DNA of 64,000 nucleotides, from assembly GCF_000787815.1 (NCBI RefSeq), contig NZ_BBPO01000006.1:78719-142718 (forward strand). The letters are read 5' to 3'. The translations under genes and the position numbers were made by a program. This DNA comes from Streptacidiphilus neutrinimicus. GTDB taxonomy: Bacteria > Actinomycetota > Actinomycetes > Streptomycetales > Streptomycetaceae. Below, piece by piece: positions 1 to 8,261 of the stretch. The notes under the pieces are model-generated. The model ran no database searches. It had not been told where the DNA came from and saw only the letters and a list, made by a program, of their open reading frames with translations. Within the stretch, counting starts at the first letter, position 1; every line of letters starts with the position of its first letter.

Positions 1-2
1 CG

Positions 3-761
3 GAGAAGGCCTACCGAGGCTGGCGCTGGGCGGTCACCGTGACCCGCGCCGCGCGCGCCAAGCAGGTCACTCTCGATGAAACGGTGCTGCTGCCCGGCCC
101 CGAGGCGCTGATCGCGCCGGAGTGGGTCCCGTGGAGCGAGCGCCTGCGCCCCGGCGACCTCGGCCCCGGCGACCTGCTCCCCACCGAGGCGGACGACCTG
201 CGCCTGGAGCCCGGCTACTCCGGTGACGACGAGCCCGCGCCGAACTCGGTCCTCGCGGAGGACCGGCTCTCCGGCATCGCCGGCGAGGACGTGGCGATCG
301 AGCCGAACGGCGAGCGGGTCGCGGTCGCGCCCGAGACGGAGCGCGCGGAGATCGCGTCCGTCGCGAACGAGCTGGGCATGGGCCGCGCGCGTGTGCTGAG
401 CCGACTGGGCCTCAACCTGGCCGCGGACCGCTGGGAGAAGGAGTTCGGCGCGCACTCGCCGATGGCGCAGGCGGCGCCGGCGGCGTGCGTCTCGTGCGGC
501 TTCCTAGTCCCCCTGAGCGGTTCGTCGCTCAGCCAGGCCTTCGGCGTGTGCAGCAACGAGTTCAGCCCCGCGGACGGCCGTATCGTCTCGCTGGCGTACG
601 GGTGCGGCGCGCACTCCGAGGCGGCGGTGATGCCGGCCCCGGTGGTCCCGGCCCCGCCGGTCCTGGACGAGCTCAGCCTCGAACCCCTCCCCCTCCACCC
701 CGACCGCTCCGGCGGCTCCGTCGAGGAGAGCACCCCGGCCGAGGAACTCGGCCACAGCTGA
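3..761 (+). CDS. DUF3027 family protein, 5' end outside window
   Basis: The reading frame is open from the window edge (in-frame from base 3, reading EKAYRGWRWAVTVTRAARAK), so the true start lies upstream and this is the C-terminal part. The RGWRWAVTVTRAARAKQVTLDE stretch and the later CVSCGFLVPLSG / CSNEFSPADGRIVSL region with a final CGAHSE match my memory of the actinobacterial DUF3027 family. The paired cysteines (CVSC, then a single C and CGAH) could bind a metal. Function is unknown. The tail is proline- and glutamate-rich and probably disordered. A palindromic intergenic repeat follows directly. Confidence 0.75.
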   Translation, partial: EKAYRGWRWAVTVTRAARAKQVTLDETVLLPGPEALIAPEWVPWSERLRPGDLGPGDLLPTEADDLRLEPGYSGDDEPAPNSVLAEDRLSGIAGEDVAIEPNGERVAVAPETERAEIASVANELGMGRARVLSRLGLNLAADRWEKEFGAHSPMAQAAPAACVSCGFLVPLSGSSLSQAFGVCSNEFSPADGRIVSLAYGCGAHSEAAVMPAPVVPAPPVLDELSLEPLPLHPDRSGGSVEESTPAEELGHS

Positions 762-785
762 CCCGCTTTCGGGGGCGGAGCCTCC

Positions 786-945
786 AGGGGCGCGAGGCTC
801 TGGTGATGTGCGGCACCTCCCCCAGCCTTCGGCCGGGAGGTGCCCCCAGCGTGGGCGCGAGCAACCACCCTGTGCGGATGGCCCTGCACGCCTCGGACCA
901 TCCGCTCATCGGTGGCTTGCCGCGCGCGCGGAGGAGCCGCACATG
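786..945. repeat. Dispersed palindromic intergenic element with nested hairpin
   Basis: This lies between the DUF3027 gene and the convergent deaminase. It carries the core gcggatggccctgc (from 874), also found at 34049 and, inverted, near 50988. Flanking arms begin aggggcgcgagg and reappear inverted toward the end. A second hairpin is nested inside: ggcacctccc at 812-821 pairs perfectly with gggaggtgcc at 835-844. It is probably an intergenic repetitive element that also acts as a transcript end between convergent genes. Confidence 0.6.
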
Positions 946-970
946 GGCGCGGCCCCGCGGCCCCGAACGG

Positions 971-1420
971 TTACTCGCCGATGTCCTCGTTCCAGAGGTC
1001 CGGGTGGGTGCGGATGAAGTCCGTCATCATGCCGACGCAGTCCTGGTCGTCCAGCAGGACGATCTCGACTCCGTGCTCGGAGAGCCACGCGTGGCCGCCG
1101 TGGAAGGTCGTCGCCTCGCCGACGACGACGCGGCCGATGCCGAACTGGCGGACCAGGCCCGAGCAGTACCAGCACGGGGAGAGCGTCGTCACCATCGTGG
1201 TGCGGCGGTAGCCGCGCAGGCGGCCGGCCGCGCGGAACGCGGCCGTCTCCGCGTGCATGGACGGGTCGCCGTCCTGGACGCGGCGGTTGTGGCCCGCGCC
1301 CAGCAGCTCGCCGTCGGGACCGAACAGCGCCGCGCCGATGGGGATGCCGCCCTCGGCGAGGCCGCGGCGGGCCTCGTCGACGGCGACGGAGAGAAGTGCG
1401 CGGTAGTCGAGAGAGGACAT
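971..1420 (-). CDS. Cytosine deaminase, yeast Fcy1-like (CDA fold)
   Basis: This 149-aa protein has the zinc-dependent nucleoside/base deaminase signature: HAE at 56-58 (zinc ligand and proton-shuttle Glu) and PCWYC at 82-86 (zinc cysteines C83 and C86). The C-terminal part (VVGEATTFHG, then LLDDQDC, ending DLWNEDIGE) closely follows fungal cytosine deaminase as I recall it, including the DIGE terminus. The likely reaction is cytosine to uracil plus ammonia in pyrimidine salvage. It is divergent from the menaquinone genes, with a 114-bp shared promoter region. A broader nucleoside or purine deaminase role cannot be excluded. Confidence 0.8.
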   Translation of the reverse strand: MSSLDYRALLSVAVDEARRGLAEGGIPIGAALFGPDGELLGAGHNRRVQDGDPSMHAETAAFRAAGRLRGYRRTTMVTTLSPCWYCSGLVRQFGIGRVVVGEATTFHGGHAWLSEHGVEIVLLDDQDCVGMMTDFIRTHPDLWNEDIGE

Positions 1421-1521
1421 GCCCTTACGATGCCTCGGCCGGCCCCGCCCGAACCGGCCCGAGGCCCGGCGACACGCGTTCGGCGCCCGGCCCCGGAGAA
1501 TGGCGCCACCACACGGTGACG

Positions 1522-1527
1522 GATACT
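1522..1527 (+). promoter_or_regulatory. Possible -10 box of the menaquinone operon
   Basis: GATACT lies 7 bases before the ATG at 1535, and no Shine-Dalgarno sequence is visible between them. This fits a leaderless transcript, common in actinobacteria. No convincing -35 box was seen, so the call is weak. Confidence 0.35.
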
Positions 1528-1534
1528 GAGCACC

Positions 1535-2995
1535 ATGGCTTACGACGATCTACGGTCCTTCCTCCGGGCGCTGGAGCGCGAGGGCGACCTCAAGCGCATC
1601 AAGGTGGAGGTCGATCCCTACCTGGAGGTCGGTGAGATCGTCGACCGGGTCCAGAAGGCCAAGGGACCGGCGCTGCTCTTCGAGAACGTGAAGGGCTCGG
1701 CGATGCCGCTGGCCATGAACGTCTTCGGCACCGAGCGGCGCCTCGCCAAGGCGCTGGGCCTCAAGTCCGCCGACGAGATCGGCGAGAAGATCGCGGGGCT
1801 GCTCAAGCCGGAGCTGCCGCACGGCTTCACCGGCGTGCGCGAGGCCTTCGGCAAGCTGGCCGGGATGACGCACGTGCCGCCGAGGAAGGTGAAGCCGGGA
1901 GAGGCCAAGGTCCAGGAGGTCGTGCTCACCGGCGACGACGTGGACCTGATGCAGCTGCCGGCGTTGTTCACCTGGCCGCAGGACGGCGGGTCCTTCTTCA
2001 ACCTGGGCCTGACCCACACCAAGGACCCGGACAGCGGCGTGCGCAACCTCGGGCTGTACCGCCTGCAGCGTCACGACAGGCGCACCATCGGCATGCACTG
2101 GCAGATCCACAAGGACAGCCGCAACCACGCCGCCGTCGCGGCCAGGCGCGGCGAGAAGCTGCCGGTCGCGATCGCCTTCGGCTGCCCGCCGGCCGTCACC
2201 TACGCGGCCACCGCGCCGCTGCCCGGGGACATCGACGAGTACCTGTTCGCGGGCTTCGTCGGCGGCGAGCGCGTCAGGATGGTCGACTGCAGGACCGTCC
2301 CGCTCCAGGTCCCGGCCGACGCCGAGGTCGTGCTGGAGGGGTGGCTTGACCCGGACGAGATGCTGCCCGAGGGCCCGTTCGGCGACCACACCGGCTTCTA
2401 CACGCCGCAGGAGCCGTTCCCGGCGCTGACCATCGACTGCGTGACGATGCGCCGCCGACCGCTGCTCCAGTCCATCGTGGTCGGCCGCCCGCCGACCGAG
2501 GACGGCCCGCTGGGCAAGTTCACCGAGCGGTTCTTCCTGCCGCTGCTGAAGGTGATCGTCCCGGACATCGTCGACTACGACCTGCCCGAGGCCGGCGGTT
2601 TCCACAACTGCGTGATCGTCTCGATCGACAAGAAGTACCCCAAGCACGCGCAGAAGGTCATGCACGCGATCTGGGGCGCTCACATGATGTCGCTGACCAA
2701 GCTGATCATCGTGGTCGACTCGGACTGCGACGTCCACGACTACCACGAGGTCGCCTGGCGGGCGCTCGGCAACGTGGACTACAGCCGTGACCTGTCGGTG
2801 GTGGAGGGGCCGGTCGACCATCTCGACCACGCCTCCTACCAGCAGTTCTGGGGCGGCAAGGCGGGCATCGACGCGACCCGCAAGCTCCCCGAGGAGGGCT
2901 ACACCCGCGACGGCGGCTGGCCCGAGATGGTGCTCTCGGACCCCGCCACGGCCTCACTCGTGGACAACCGCTGGAAGGAGTACGGGCTCTCATGA
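1535..2995 (+). CDS. mqnL: UbiD-family decarboxylase of menaquinone biosynthesis
   Basis: This 486-aa protein has the length and motifs of UbiD decarboxylases: FENVKGSAMPLAMNVFGTERR near the N-terminus, MHWQIHKDS in the middle, and EGPFGDHTGFY in the prenylated-FMN pocket. UbiD enzymes need prFMN made by a UbiX partner, encoded here about 1.6 kb downstream. In the futalosine pathway this enzyme is assigned to late decarboxylation of the prenylated naphthoate intermediate. The gene overlaps the prenyltransferase by 4 bases (ATGA), so the two are translationally coupled. The mqnL name follows pathway literature from memory. Confidence 0.88.
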   Translation: MAYDDLRSFLRALEREGDLKRIKVEVDPYLEVGEIVDRVQKAKGPALLFENVKGSAMPLAMNVFGTERRLAKALGLKSADEIGEKIAGLLKPELPHGFTGVREAFGKLAGMTHVPPRKVKPGEAKVQEVVLTGDDVDLMQLPALFTWPQDGGSFFNLGLTHTKDPDSGVRNLGLYRLQRHDRRTIGMHWQIHKDSRNHAAVAARRGEKLPVAIAFGCPPAVTYAATAPLPGDIDEYLFAGFVGGERVRMVDCRTVPLQVPADAEVVLEGWLDPDEMLPEGPFGDHTGFYTPQEPFPALTIDCVTMRRRPLLQSIVVGRPPTEDGPLGKFTERFFLPLLKVIVPDIVDYDLPEAGGFHNCVIVSIDKKYPKHAQKVMHAIWGAHMMSLTKLIIVVDSDCDVHDYHEVAWRALGNVDYSRDLSVVEGPVDHLDHASYQQFWGGKAGIDATRKLPEEGYTRDGGWPEMVLSDPATASLVDNRWKEYGLS

Positions 2996-3891
2996 CGACG
3001 GCTGTCGCCACGCCGGAGATCGGCAGAACGAAGGCGTTCCTGCGGCTTGTGATGATCGAGCACTCGGTCTTCGCGCTGCCCTTCGCCTACATCGCCGCGC
3101 TGACGGCGATGTTCCTGCAGGACGCGCACGTGCACTGGGTCCAGCTGCTGCTGGTGACGGTGTGCATGGTCGGCCTGCGGACCTTCGCCATGGCCGCGAA
3201 CCGGATCATCGACCGCGAGATCGACGCGCGGAACCCGCGCACGGCCGGGCGGGAGCTGGTCACCGGCGCGGTCTCGCTGCGGACCGCGTACACGGGCTCG
3301 GCGGTCGCGCTGGTCGTCTTCCTGGCCGCGGCGGCGCTGCTCAACCCGCTCTGCCTGGCGCTGGCGCCGATCGCGGTGATCCCGATGGTCGTCTACCCGT
3401 ACGGCAAGCGGTTCACCGACTTCCCGCACGCGATCCTCGGCCTCGCCCAGGCGATGGGCCCGGTCGGCGCGTGGATCGCGGTCACCGGCACCTGGTCCTG
3501 GGAGGCCTGCGTGCTGGGCCTGGCGGTCGGCGTCTGGATCGGCGGCTTCGACCTCATCTTCGCCTGCCAGGACGTGATGGCGGACCGCGCCGACGGCGTC
3601 CGCTCCGTCCCGGCCCGCTTCGGCGTCGCCAAGGCCCTCTACGGCGCCCGCGCCGCCCACGTGGTCACCATGCTGCTGCTCGGCTGGTACGCGTGGCTGA
3701 CGGCGGCCGGCTGGGCGTTCTGGATGGGCCTGGCGGTGGTGAGCGCCGCCTTCGTCTACGAGCACTCCATCGTCCGCCCGGGTGACCTGAGCCGTCTGAA
3801 CCGGGCCTTCTTCCAGGTGAACGGCTTCGTCGGGATCTCGCTGTTCTGCTTCGCCCTGCTGGACCTGGCGCTGCGCGGACTCACTCTTTAG
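2992..3891 (+). CDS. mqnP: UbiA-family prenyltransferase, menaquinone biosynthesis (MqnP)
   Basis: This 299-aa integral membrane protein has about eight hydrophobic segments. It carries the two Asp-rich motifs that bind Mg-diphosphate in UbiA enzymes: NRIIDREID (NxxxDxxxD) and DLIFACQDVMADR (DxxxDxxxD). It attaches the polyprenyl chain to the naphthoate-type acceptor at the membrane. The ATG overlaps the upstream UbiD stop. In related genomes the UbiX gene follows immediately, but here a toxin-antitoxin pair is interposed. Confidence 0.9.
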   Translation: MTTAVATPEIGRTKAFLRLVMIEHSVFALPFAYIAALTAMFLQDAHVHWVQLLLVTVCMVGLRTFAMAANRIIDREIDARNPRTAGRELVTGAVSLRTAYTGSAVALVVFLAAAALLNPLCLALAPIAVIPMVVYPYGKRFTDFPHAILGLAQAMGPVGAWIAVTGTWSWEACVLGLAVGVWIGGFDLIFACQDVMADRADGVRSVPARFGVAKALYGARAAHVVTMLLLGWYAWLTAAGWAFWMGLAVVSAAFVYEHSIVRPGDLSRLNRAFFQVNGFVGISLFCFALLDLALRGLTL

Positions 3892-3900
3892 AGCCCCTTG

Positions 3901-3933
3901 GCTCCCGATGCTACCGGCGGTAGCATCGGGAGC
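3901..3933. promoter_or_regulatory. Perfect 33-bp palindrome abutting antitoxin start, likely operator
   Basis: Arms 3901-3916 (gctcccgatgctaccg) and 3918-3933 are exact reverse complements around one central base, 3917. The palindrome ends on the base before the ATG at 3934, so a bound protein would block transcription or translation of the antitoxin. VapB-type ribbon-helix-helix antitoxins autorepress at such palindromes. An alternative role is a hairpin ending the mqnP transcript, though no T-run follows. Confidence 0.75.
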
Positions 3934-4185
3934 ATGTCCGGTAGCAGGAAGTACTCCGTCAGCCTTCCCGAAGACCTCGCCGAGACCGTGCGTGAGCGCA
4001 CCGGGCCGGGTGGGTTCTCGGCCTATCTTGCCGAGGCGCTCGAGCAGAAGCTGGCCATGGATCGGCTGGCAGAGATCGTGTCCGACTTCGAGGCGGACAA
4101 CGGTCCGCTGAGCCGCGAGGAGATCGCCGCGGCCGCGGCGGTGCTTCGGCGCGACGGCCGCGCCGCTGAGGGGGCAGCGGCCTAA
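3934..4185 (+). CDS. Ribbon-helix-helix antitoxin (VapB-like)
   Basis: This is an 83-aa protein. I chose ATG 3934 over a TTG at 3898 because the latter would translate the palindrome, while MSGSRKYSVSLPEDLAETVRERTG is a standard RHH/CopG-type N-terminus: a beta strand (KYSVSLP) then helix, then GGFSAYLAEAL. The acidic C-terminal half (SDFEADNGPLSREEI) fits the toxin-neutralising tail. It is followed after one base by the PIN toxin. The only purine-rich stretch before the ATG (gggag, 3928-3932) is inside the palindrome and unusually close, so translation may be leaderless. Confidence 0.8.
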   Translation: MSGSRKYSVSLPEDLAETVRERTGPGGFSAYLAEALEQKLAMDRLAEIVSDFEADNGPLSREEIAAAAAVLRRDGRAAEGAAA

Positions 4186-4186
4186 C

Positions 4187-4579
4187 ATGGCGGGAACGCT
4201 CCTGCTCGACTCCGAGGGCCTGTCCAAGCTCTACCTGAACGACCGCCTGATCGTGGCGTATGTCGCCGCCGCGATGCAGGAAGGCGTCCGCGTGGCCACG
4301 ACCGTGATGACGGTGTTGGAGGCGGACTCCGAGCGCGTGAATCAGGCGCGGTGTGCCTGGGTGCTCTCCCGCATCGACGTGGTCGAGGTGACGGTCCCGC
4401 TGATGAAGTCGTCCGCAGGCCTGCTGCGGACGCACGGCCTGCGGGGCCGCAAGTACGCCAGCGACGCCGTCCTCGCGGCGGCGGCACTGGCGGCGAGTAA
4501 GCCCGTCACCGTGCTCACCTCTGATCCGGAGGACCTGACGTTGCTCTGTGGGCCCGGAGTCGAGATCGTCAAGGTCTGA
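4187..4579 (+). CDS. PIN-domain ribonuclease toxin (VapC-like)
   Basis: This 130-aa PIN domain has the expected four acidic metal-ligand positions: D8 in LLLDSEG, E45 in VLEAD, D93 in YASDAV and D113 in LTSDPEDL. VapC toxins are Mg-dependent RNases that cut tRNA or rRNA and are held inactive by their VapB partner. It starts one base after the antitoxin stop, so it is co-expressed. All catalytic acids are retained, so it is predicted active. It lies in the same direction between mqnP and the UbiX gene. Confidence 0.82.
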   Translation: MAGTLLLDSEGLSKLYLNDRLIVAYVAAAMQEGVRVATTVMTVLEADSERVNQARCAWVLSRIDVVEVTVPLMKSSAGLLRTHGLRGRKYASDAVLAAAALAASKPVTVLTSDPEDLTLLCGPGVEIVKV

Positions 4580-4600
4580 GGCGGCGCTAGGGTCGATGGC

Positions 4601-5257
4601 GTGAAGCGTGAACCGTGGGTCGTTGGGGTGACGGGGGCGTCCGGGACGCCGTATGCGGCTGCGGTCGTGCGGGGGCTGCTCGGGGCCGGGGAGGCCGTGG
4701 ACGTGGTGGTCAGCCGCGCGGCGCGGCTGACGTTGATCGACGAGACGGGGATCCCGTTCCGCGACGGGCACTGGCGCGAGGACCTGCGGGAGTGGCTGGA
4801 GCGGCCGCTGGACCGGGGCAAGCCGGAGCCGTTCGAGCTGGACGACGTGCGGTACTGGACGGCCGGAGACTTCGCCGCCGGCCCGTCCAGCGGGTCGTAC
4901 CCTGCCAAAGGGATGATCGTGGTGCCGTGCAGCGCGGCGGCCGTCGCGGGGATCGCGATCGGCCTGAGCAAGGACCTGCTGCAACGGGCCGCGAGCGTCA
5001 CGCTCAAGGAGCGCCGTCGGCTCGTGCTGTGCGTCAGGGAGACCCCGCTCAGCGGGGTGACCCTGCGTCAACTTGCCGACCTGGACCAGCAGGGCGCGAT
5101 CGTGATCCCGGCCTCGCCGGGCTTCTACGCGGGCTCGGCCAGTGTCCAGCAGCTCGTGGATTTCGTCGCCGGACGCGTGCTCGACGCGGTCGGGGTCGAG
5201 CACCGGCTGTACCTCCGCTGGGCGGGTGAACTGGGCGGTGGCGCCACCTCGACGTGA
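4601..5257 (+). CDS. mqnM: UbiX-like flavin prenyltransferase
   Basis: This 218-aa flavoprotein begins KREPWVVGVTGASGTPYAAAVVRGLL, the UbiX Rossmann start with GASG, and has PSSGSYPAKGMIVVPCSAAAVAGIAIG and RETPLSGVTLRQL motifs. UbiX transfers a dimethylallyl group to FMN to make prFMN, the cofactor of the UbiD enzyme at 1535-2995. The GTG at 4601 is preferred because the family motif begins at once. It follows the toxin gene by 21 bases and may be transcribed with it. Confidence 0.9.
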   Translation: MKREPWVVGVTGASGTPYAAAVVRGLLGAGEAVDVVVSRAARLTLIDETGIPFRDGHWREDLREWLERPLDRGKPEPFELDDVRYWTAGDFAAGPSSGSYPAKGMIVVPCSAAAVAGIAIGLSKDLLQRAASVTLKERRRLVLCVRETPLSGVTLRQLADLDQQGAIVIPASPGFYAGSASVQQLVDFVAGRVLDAVGVEHRLYLRWAGELGGGATST

Positions 5258-5375
5258 TGGAGGTCACCTCGTCGGAGTATCTTCTTTGCGAACCGGGGGC
5301 CGCATGGGCCTGGAGTTTTTGATTCCGGATACTGTCGGCAGGTTCCCCAACGATTGGAAGGCCAGGTTTTCGACC

Positions 5376-5855
5376 ATGGACGCGGTGGACAGGCAGCTCA
5401 TCCAGGCGCTGCGCGAGAACGGGCGCGCCTCCTACGCCGAGCTGGGACGGCTCGTCGGCCTGTCGGGCCCCAGTGTCACCGACCGGATCAACCGCCTCGA
5501 ACAGGCGGGCGTCATCACCGGCTACCGCGCCACGGTGAACCCGGCCTCGCTGGGCCTGGGCGTCACCGCCCTGATCGGTCTGCAGCTGACCGACGCCGCG
5601 GACCACGAGGACGTGGCCGGGCGCCTGCGTGACCTGCCCGACGTCGAGGACTGCTGGTTCATCGCGGGCGACGACTCCTACATGCTCAAGGTCCGCGTTC
5701 CCAACGTGGACGGCCTGGAGTCGATCGTGAAGCGCCTCTCCGGCACCAAGGGCGTGGCCCGCACCCGCACCACCGTCGTGCTCTCCACCAAGTGGGAGAA
5801 CCGGGCGGTCGAACTGCCCGACACCGAGTTCACGGACGCCACACGGAAGGCGTGA
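5376..5855 (+). CDS. Lrp/AsnC-family transcriptional regulator
   Basis: This is a 159-aa protein with an N-terminal winged HTH (MDAVDRQLIQALRENGRASY, then LGRLVGLSGPSVTDRINRL) and a C-terminal ligand-binding RAM domain (VEDCWFIAGDDSYMLKV). I chose ATG 5376 because the preceding 100 bases are unusually AT-rich and look like a promoter. An ATG at 5304 with a better spaced GGGGG is the alternative and would add 24 residues. The gene ends 7 bases before the threonine ammonia-lyase, so that enzyme may be its target. Members usually sense amino acids. Confidence 0.82.
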   Translation: MDAVDRQLIQALRENGRASYAELGRLVGLSGPSVTDRINRLEQAGVITGYRATVNPASLGLGVTALIGLQLTDAADHEDVAGRLRDLPDVEDCWFIAGDDSYMLKVRVPNVDGLESIVKRLSGTKGVARTRTTVVLSTKWENRAVELPDTEFTDATRKA

Positions 5856-5862
5856 TCCGCAC

Positions 5863-6885
5863 ATGGCCCTGGTGACACTGGACGAACTGCGCGAGGCCCA
5901 GCGACGGATCGCCGGGGTCGCGGTGCGCACCCCGCTGATGCCCTGCCCGTGGGCGGACCAGTCAGAGGGTGCGCTGCGAAGCAGTTCGGACAAGGGTGGT
6001 GGCGGGCGACGGGCGGGCCGGAGCCTGCATCTGAAGCCGGAGAACCTCCAGCCCACCGGCGCGTTCAAGATCCGCGGCGCGTACAACCGCCTGGCGGCGC
6101 TGACGGCCGAGGAGCGGGCGCGCGGCGTGGTCGCCCAGTCCAGCGGCAACCACGCCCAGGCCGTGGCCTACGCCGCCCGCGAGCTCGGCATCAAGGCCGT
6201 CATCGTCATGCCGGACACCTCGCCCGAGGTGAAGATCGAGAACACCCGCTCCTACGGGGCCGAGGTGATCCTGGTGGACATGACGCAGCGGGACGACCTC
6301 CCGCGGGAGCTGGTGGAGCGTCACGGCTACGTCTGGGTGCCGCCGTACGACGACCCGTACATCATCGCGGGCCAGGGGACGACCGGGCTGGAGATCTCCG
6401 ACGACGCCGCGGCGCTCGACCTCGACCTGCAGACGGTCCTGGTCCCGGTCAGCGGCGGCGGCCTGATCAGCGGCGTCGCGACGGCGCTGAAGCTCACCAT
6501 GCCCGGCGTGCGGATCATCGGCGTCGAGCCGGCGCTCGCCGGGGACGCGGCGGAAAGCTTCCGCGCCGGGGAGCGGCGCGCCTGGGCCCATGCGGACACC
6601 TACCGCACGATCGCCGACGGCCTGCGCACGACGTCACTGGGCGAGCTCCCCTGGGAGCACGTGCAGGCGTACGTGGACGACATCGTCACGGTCTCGGAGG
6701 AGGAGATCGCCGAGGCGGTGGCCGTCCTGGCCCGACGCGGCCGGCTGGTCGCCGAGCCCTCGGGCGCGGTGGCGACGGCGGCCTACCTCTTCCACGGCGA
6801 GGAGCTGCCGGGCAGCCGCTTCGCCGCGGTGGTGAGCGGCGGAAACGTGGAGCCGGCGCTGCTGGCGCGGATCCTCGCCGTCTGA
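5863..6885 (+). CDS. Threonine ammonia-lyase / serine-threonine dehydratase
   Basis: This 340-aa fold-type II PLP enzyme has K69 in [14 protein letters not shown] as the Schiff-base lysine, the [14 protein letters not shown] substrate loop and the SGGGLISG phosphate loop. It deaminates threonine (or serine) to 2-oxobutyrate (or pyruvate). There is no C-terminal ACT domain, so it resembles catabolic enzymes. An extra low-complexity segment at about residues 32-53 (acidic and serine-rich, then Gly/Arg-rich) lies between MPCPWAD and LHLKPENLQ, where homologues normally run straight on. It is probably co-transcribed with the Lrp gene. Confidence 0.85.
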   Translation: MALVTLDELREAQRRIAGVAVRTPLMPCPWADQSEGALRSSSDKGGGGRRAGRSLHLKPENLQPTGAFKIRGAYNRLAALTAEERARGVVAQSSGNHAQAVAYAARELGIKAVIVMPDTSPEVKIENTRSYGAEVILVDMTQRDDLPRELVERHGYVWVPPYDDPYIIAGQGTTGLEISDDAAALDLDLQTVLVPVSGGGLISGVATALKLTMPGVRIIGVEPALAGDAAESFRAGERRAWAHADTYRTIADGLRTTSLGELPWEHVQAYVDDIVTVSEEEIAEAVAVLARRGRLVAEPSGAVATAAYLFHGEELPGSRFAAVVSGGNVEPALLARILAV

Positions 6886-6984
6886 CCGGAACCCCACGCC
6901 CCGGAGGGGGCCTGCAACTGACGCACCGCTCGGGGGCGTAGGCTCGTACGGATTGTTCAACGCGCTGATGGAGGCGGGACTCGG

Positions 6985-8148
6985 ATGGACGCAGGGCTGA
7001 AGCGCGAGCTGGAGGCGAAGGTCTACGCCGGGGAGCGGCTCACCCGCGAGGACGGGATCGCCCTCTACGAGACCGACGACCTGGCCTGGCTCGGTGGGCT
7101 GGCCCACCACGTGCGGACCCGGAAGAACGGCGACGTCGTCCACTTCAACGTCAACCGTCACCTGAACATGACCAACGTCTGCACCGCGTCCTGTGCGTAC
7201 TGCTCGTTCCAGCGCAAGCCGGGCGAGAAGGACGCCTACACGATGCGCATCGAGGAAGCGGTCAAGCTCGCCAAGGCGATGGAGAACGACCAGCTGACCG
7301 AGCTGCACATCGTCAACGGCCTGCACCCGACGCTGCCCTGGCGGTACTACCCGCGTTCGCTGCGCGCCCTCAAGGAGGCGCTGCCGAACGTCGCACTGAA
7401 GGCGTTCACCGCCACCGAGATCCACCACTTCGAGAAGATCTCCGGCCTCTCGGCCGACGAGATCCTCGACGAGCTGATCGACGCCGGCCTGGAGTCGTTG
7501 ACCGGCGGAGGCGCCGAGATCTTCGACTGGGAGGTGCGCCAGCACATCGTCGACCACGACACCCACTGGGAGGACTGGTCGCGGATCCACCGCCTGGCGC
7601 ACAGCAAGGGCCTCAAGACGCCCTCCACCATGCTCTACGGCCACGTCGAGGAGCCGCGCCACCGGGTGGACCACGTGCTGCGGCTGCGCGAGCTGCAGGA
7701 CGAGACCGGCGGCTTCCAGGTCTTCATCCCGCTGCGCTACCAGCACGACTTCCACGACTCGCGCGACGGCAAGATCCGCAACACGCTGCAGGCGCGGACC
7801 ACCATGGCCACCGGCGCGGACATGATCCGCACCTTCGCCGTCTCCCGGCTGCTCTTCGACAACGTCCCGCACGTCAAGGTCTTCTGGGTGATGCACGGCC
7901 TGGCCGGGGCCCAGCTGATGCTGAACCACGGCGCGGACGACATGGACGGCTCGGTCGTCGAGTACAAGATCACCCACGACGCGGACGGCTTCGGCACGCC
8001 GAACAAGCTGACCCGGGACGACCTGCTGGACCTGATCCGCGACGCGGGCTTCCGCCCGGTCGAGCGGAACACCCGCTACGAGATCATCCGCGAGTACCCG
8101 GGCCCGGACGCGTCCCGCCGGGAGGCGCCGCAGCCGATGCGCTTCTGA
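6985..8148 (+). CDS. mqnE: Aminofutalosine synthase (radical SAM)
   Basis: This 387-aa protein carries the radical SAM cluster motif CTASCAYCSF (CxxxCxxC) preceded by NRHLNMTNV, characteristic of the MqnE/CofH group. It joins 3-[(1-carboxyvinyl)oxy]benzoate and SAM to form aminofutalosine, an early step of the futalosine menaquinone pathway. HIVNGLHPTLPWRYYPRSLR and FIPLRYQHDFHD fit the family. The ATG at 6985 follows a GGAGGCGGG-like ribosome site. With the UbiD, UbiA and UbiX genes it shows that this organism makes menaquinone by the futalosine route. Confidence 0.92.
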   Translation: MDAGLKRELEAKVYAGERLTREDGIALYETDDLAWLGGLAHHVRTRKNGDVVHFNVNRHLNMTNVCTASCAYCSFQRKPGEKDAYTMRIEEAVKLAKAMENDQLTELHIVNGLHPTLPWRYYPRSLRALKEALPNVALKAFTATEIHHFEKISGLSADEILDELIDAGLESLTGGGAEIFDWEVRQHIVDHDTHWEDWSRIHRLAHSKGLKTPSTMLYGHVEEPRHRVDHVLRLRELQDETGGFQVFIPLRYQHDFHDSRDGKIRNTLQARTTMATGADMIRTFAVSRLLFDNVPHVKVFWVMHGLAGAQLMLNHGADDMDGSVVEYKITHDADGFGTPNKLTRDDLLDLIRDAGFRPVERNTRYEIIREYPGPDASRREAPQPMRF

Positions 8149-8261
8149 GGTACGGCTCCGAGGGTCGTCCACAGCCCTGTGAAGATCGCCGCGGGCGGCG
8201 TGCTTCACTTGTTGGGTATTGCCCTCCCGTAGGGACCCCGTAGGGAAAGAGAATCCGTGCC

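Noticed and set aside
1550..2830. Long minus-strand open frame opposite the UbiD-like gene
   Set aside because: It mirrors the codon bias of a well-recognised plus-strand gene, has no domain and is Val/Asp/His/Arg-rich, as expected for an antisense shadow.
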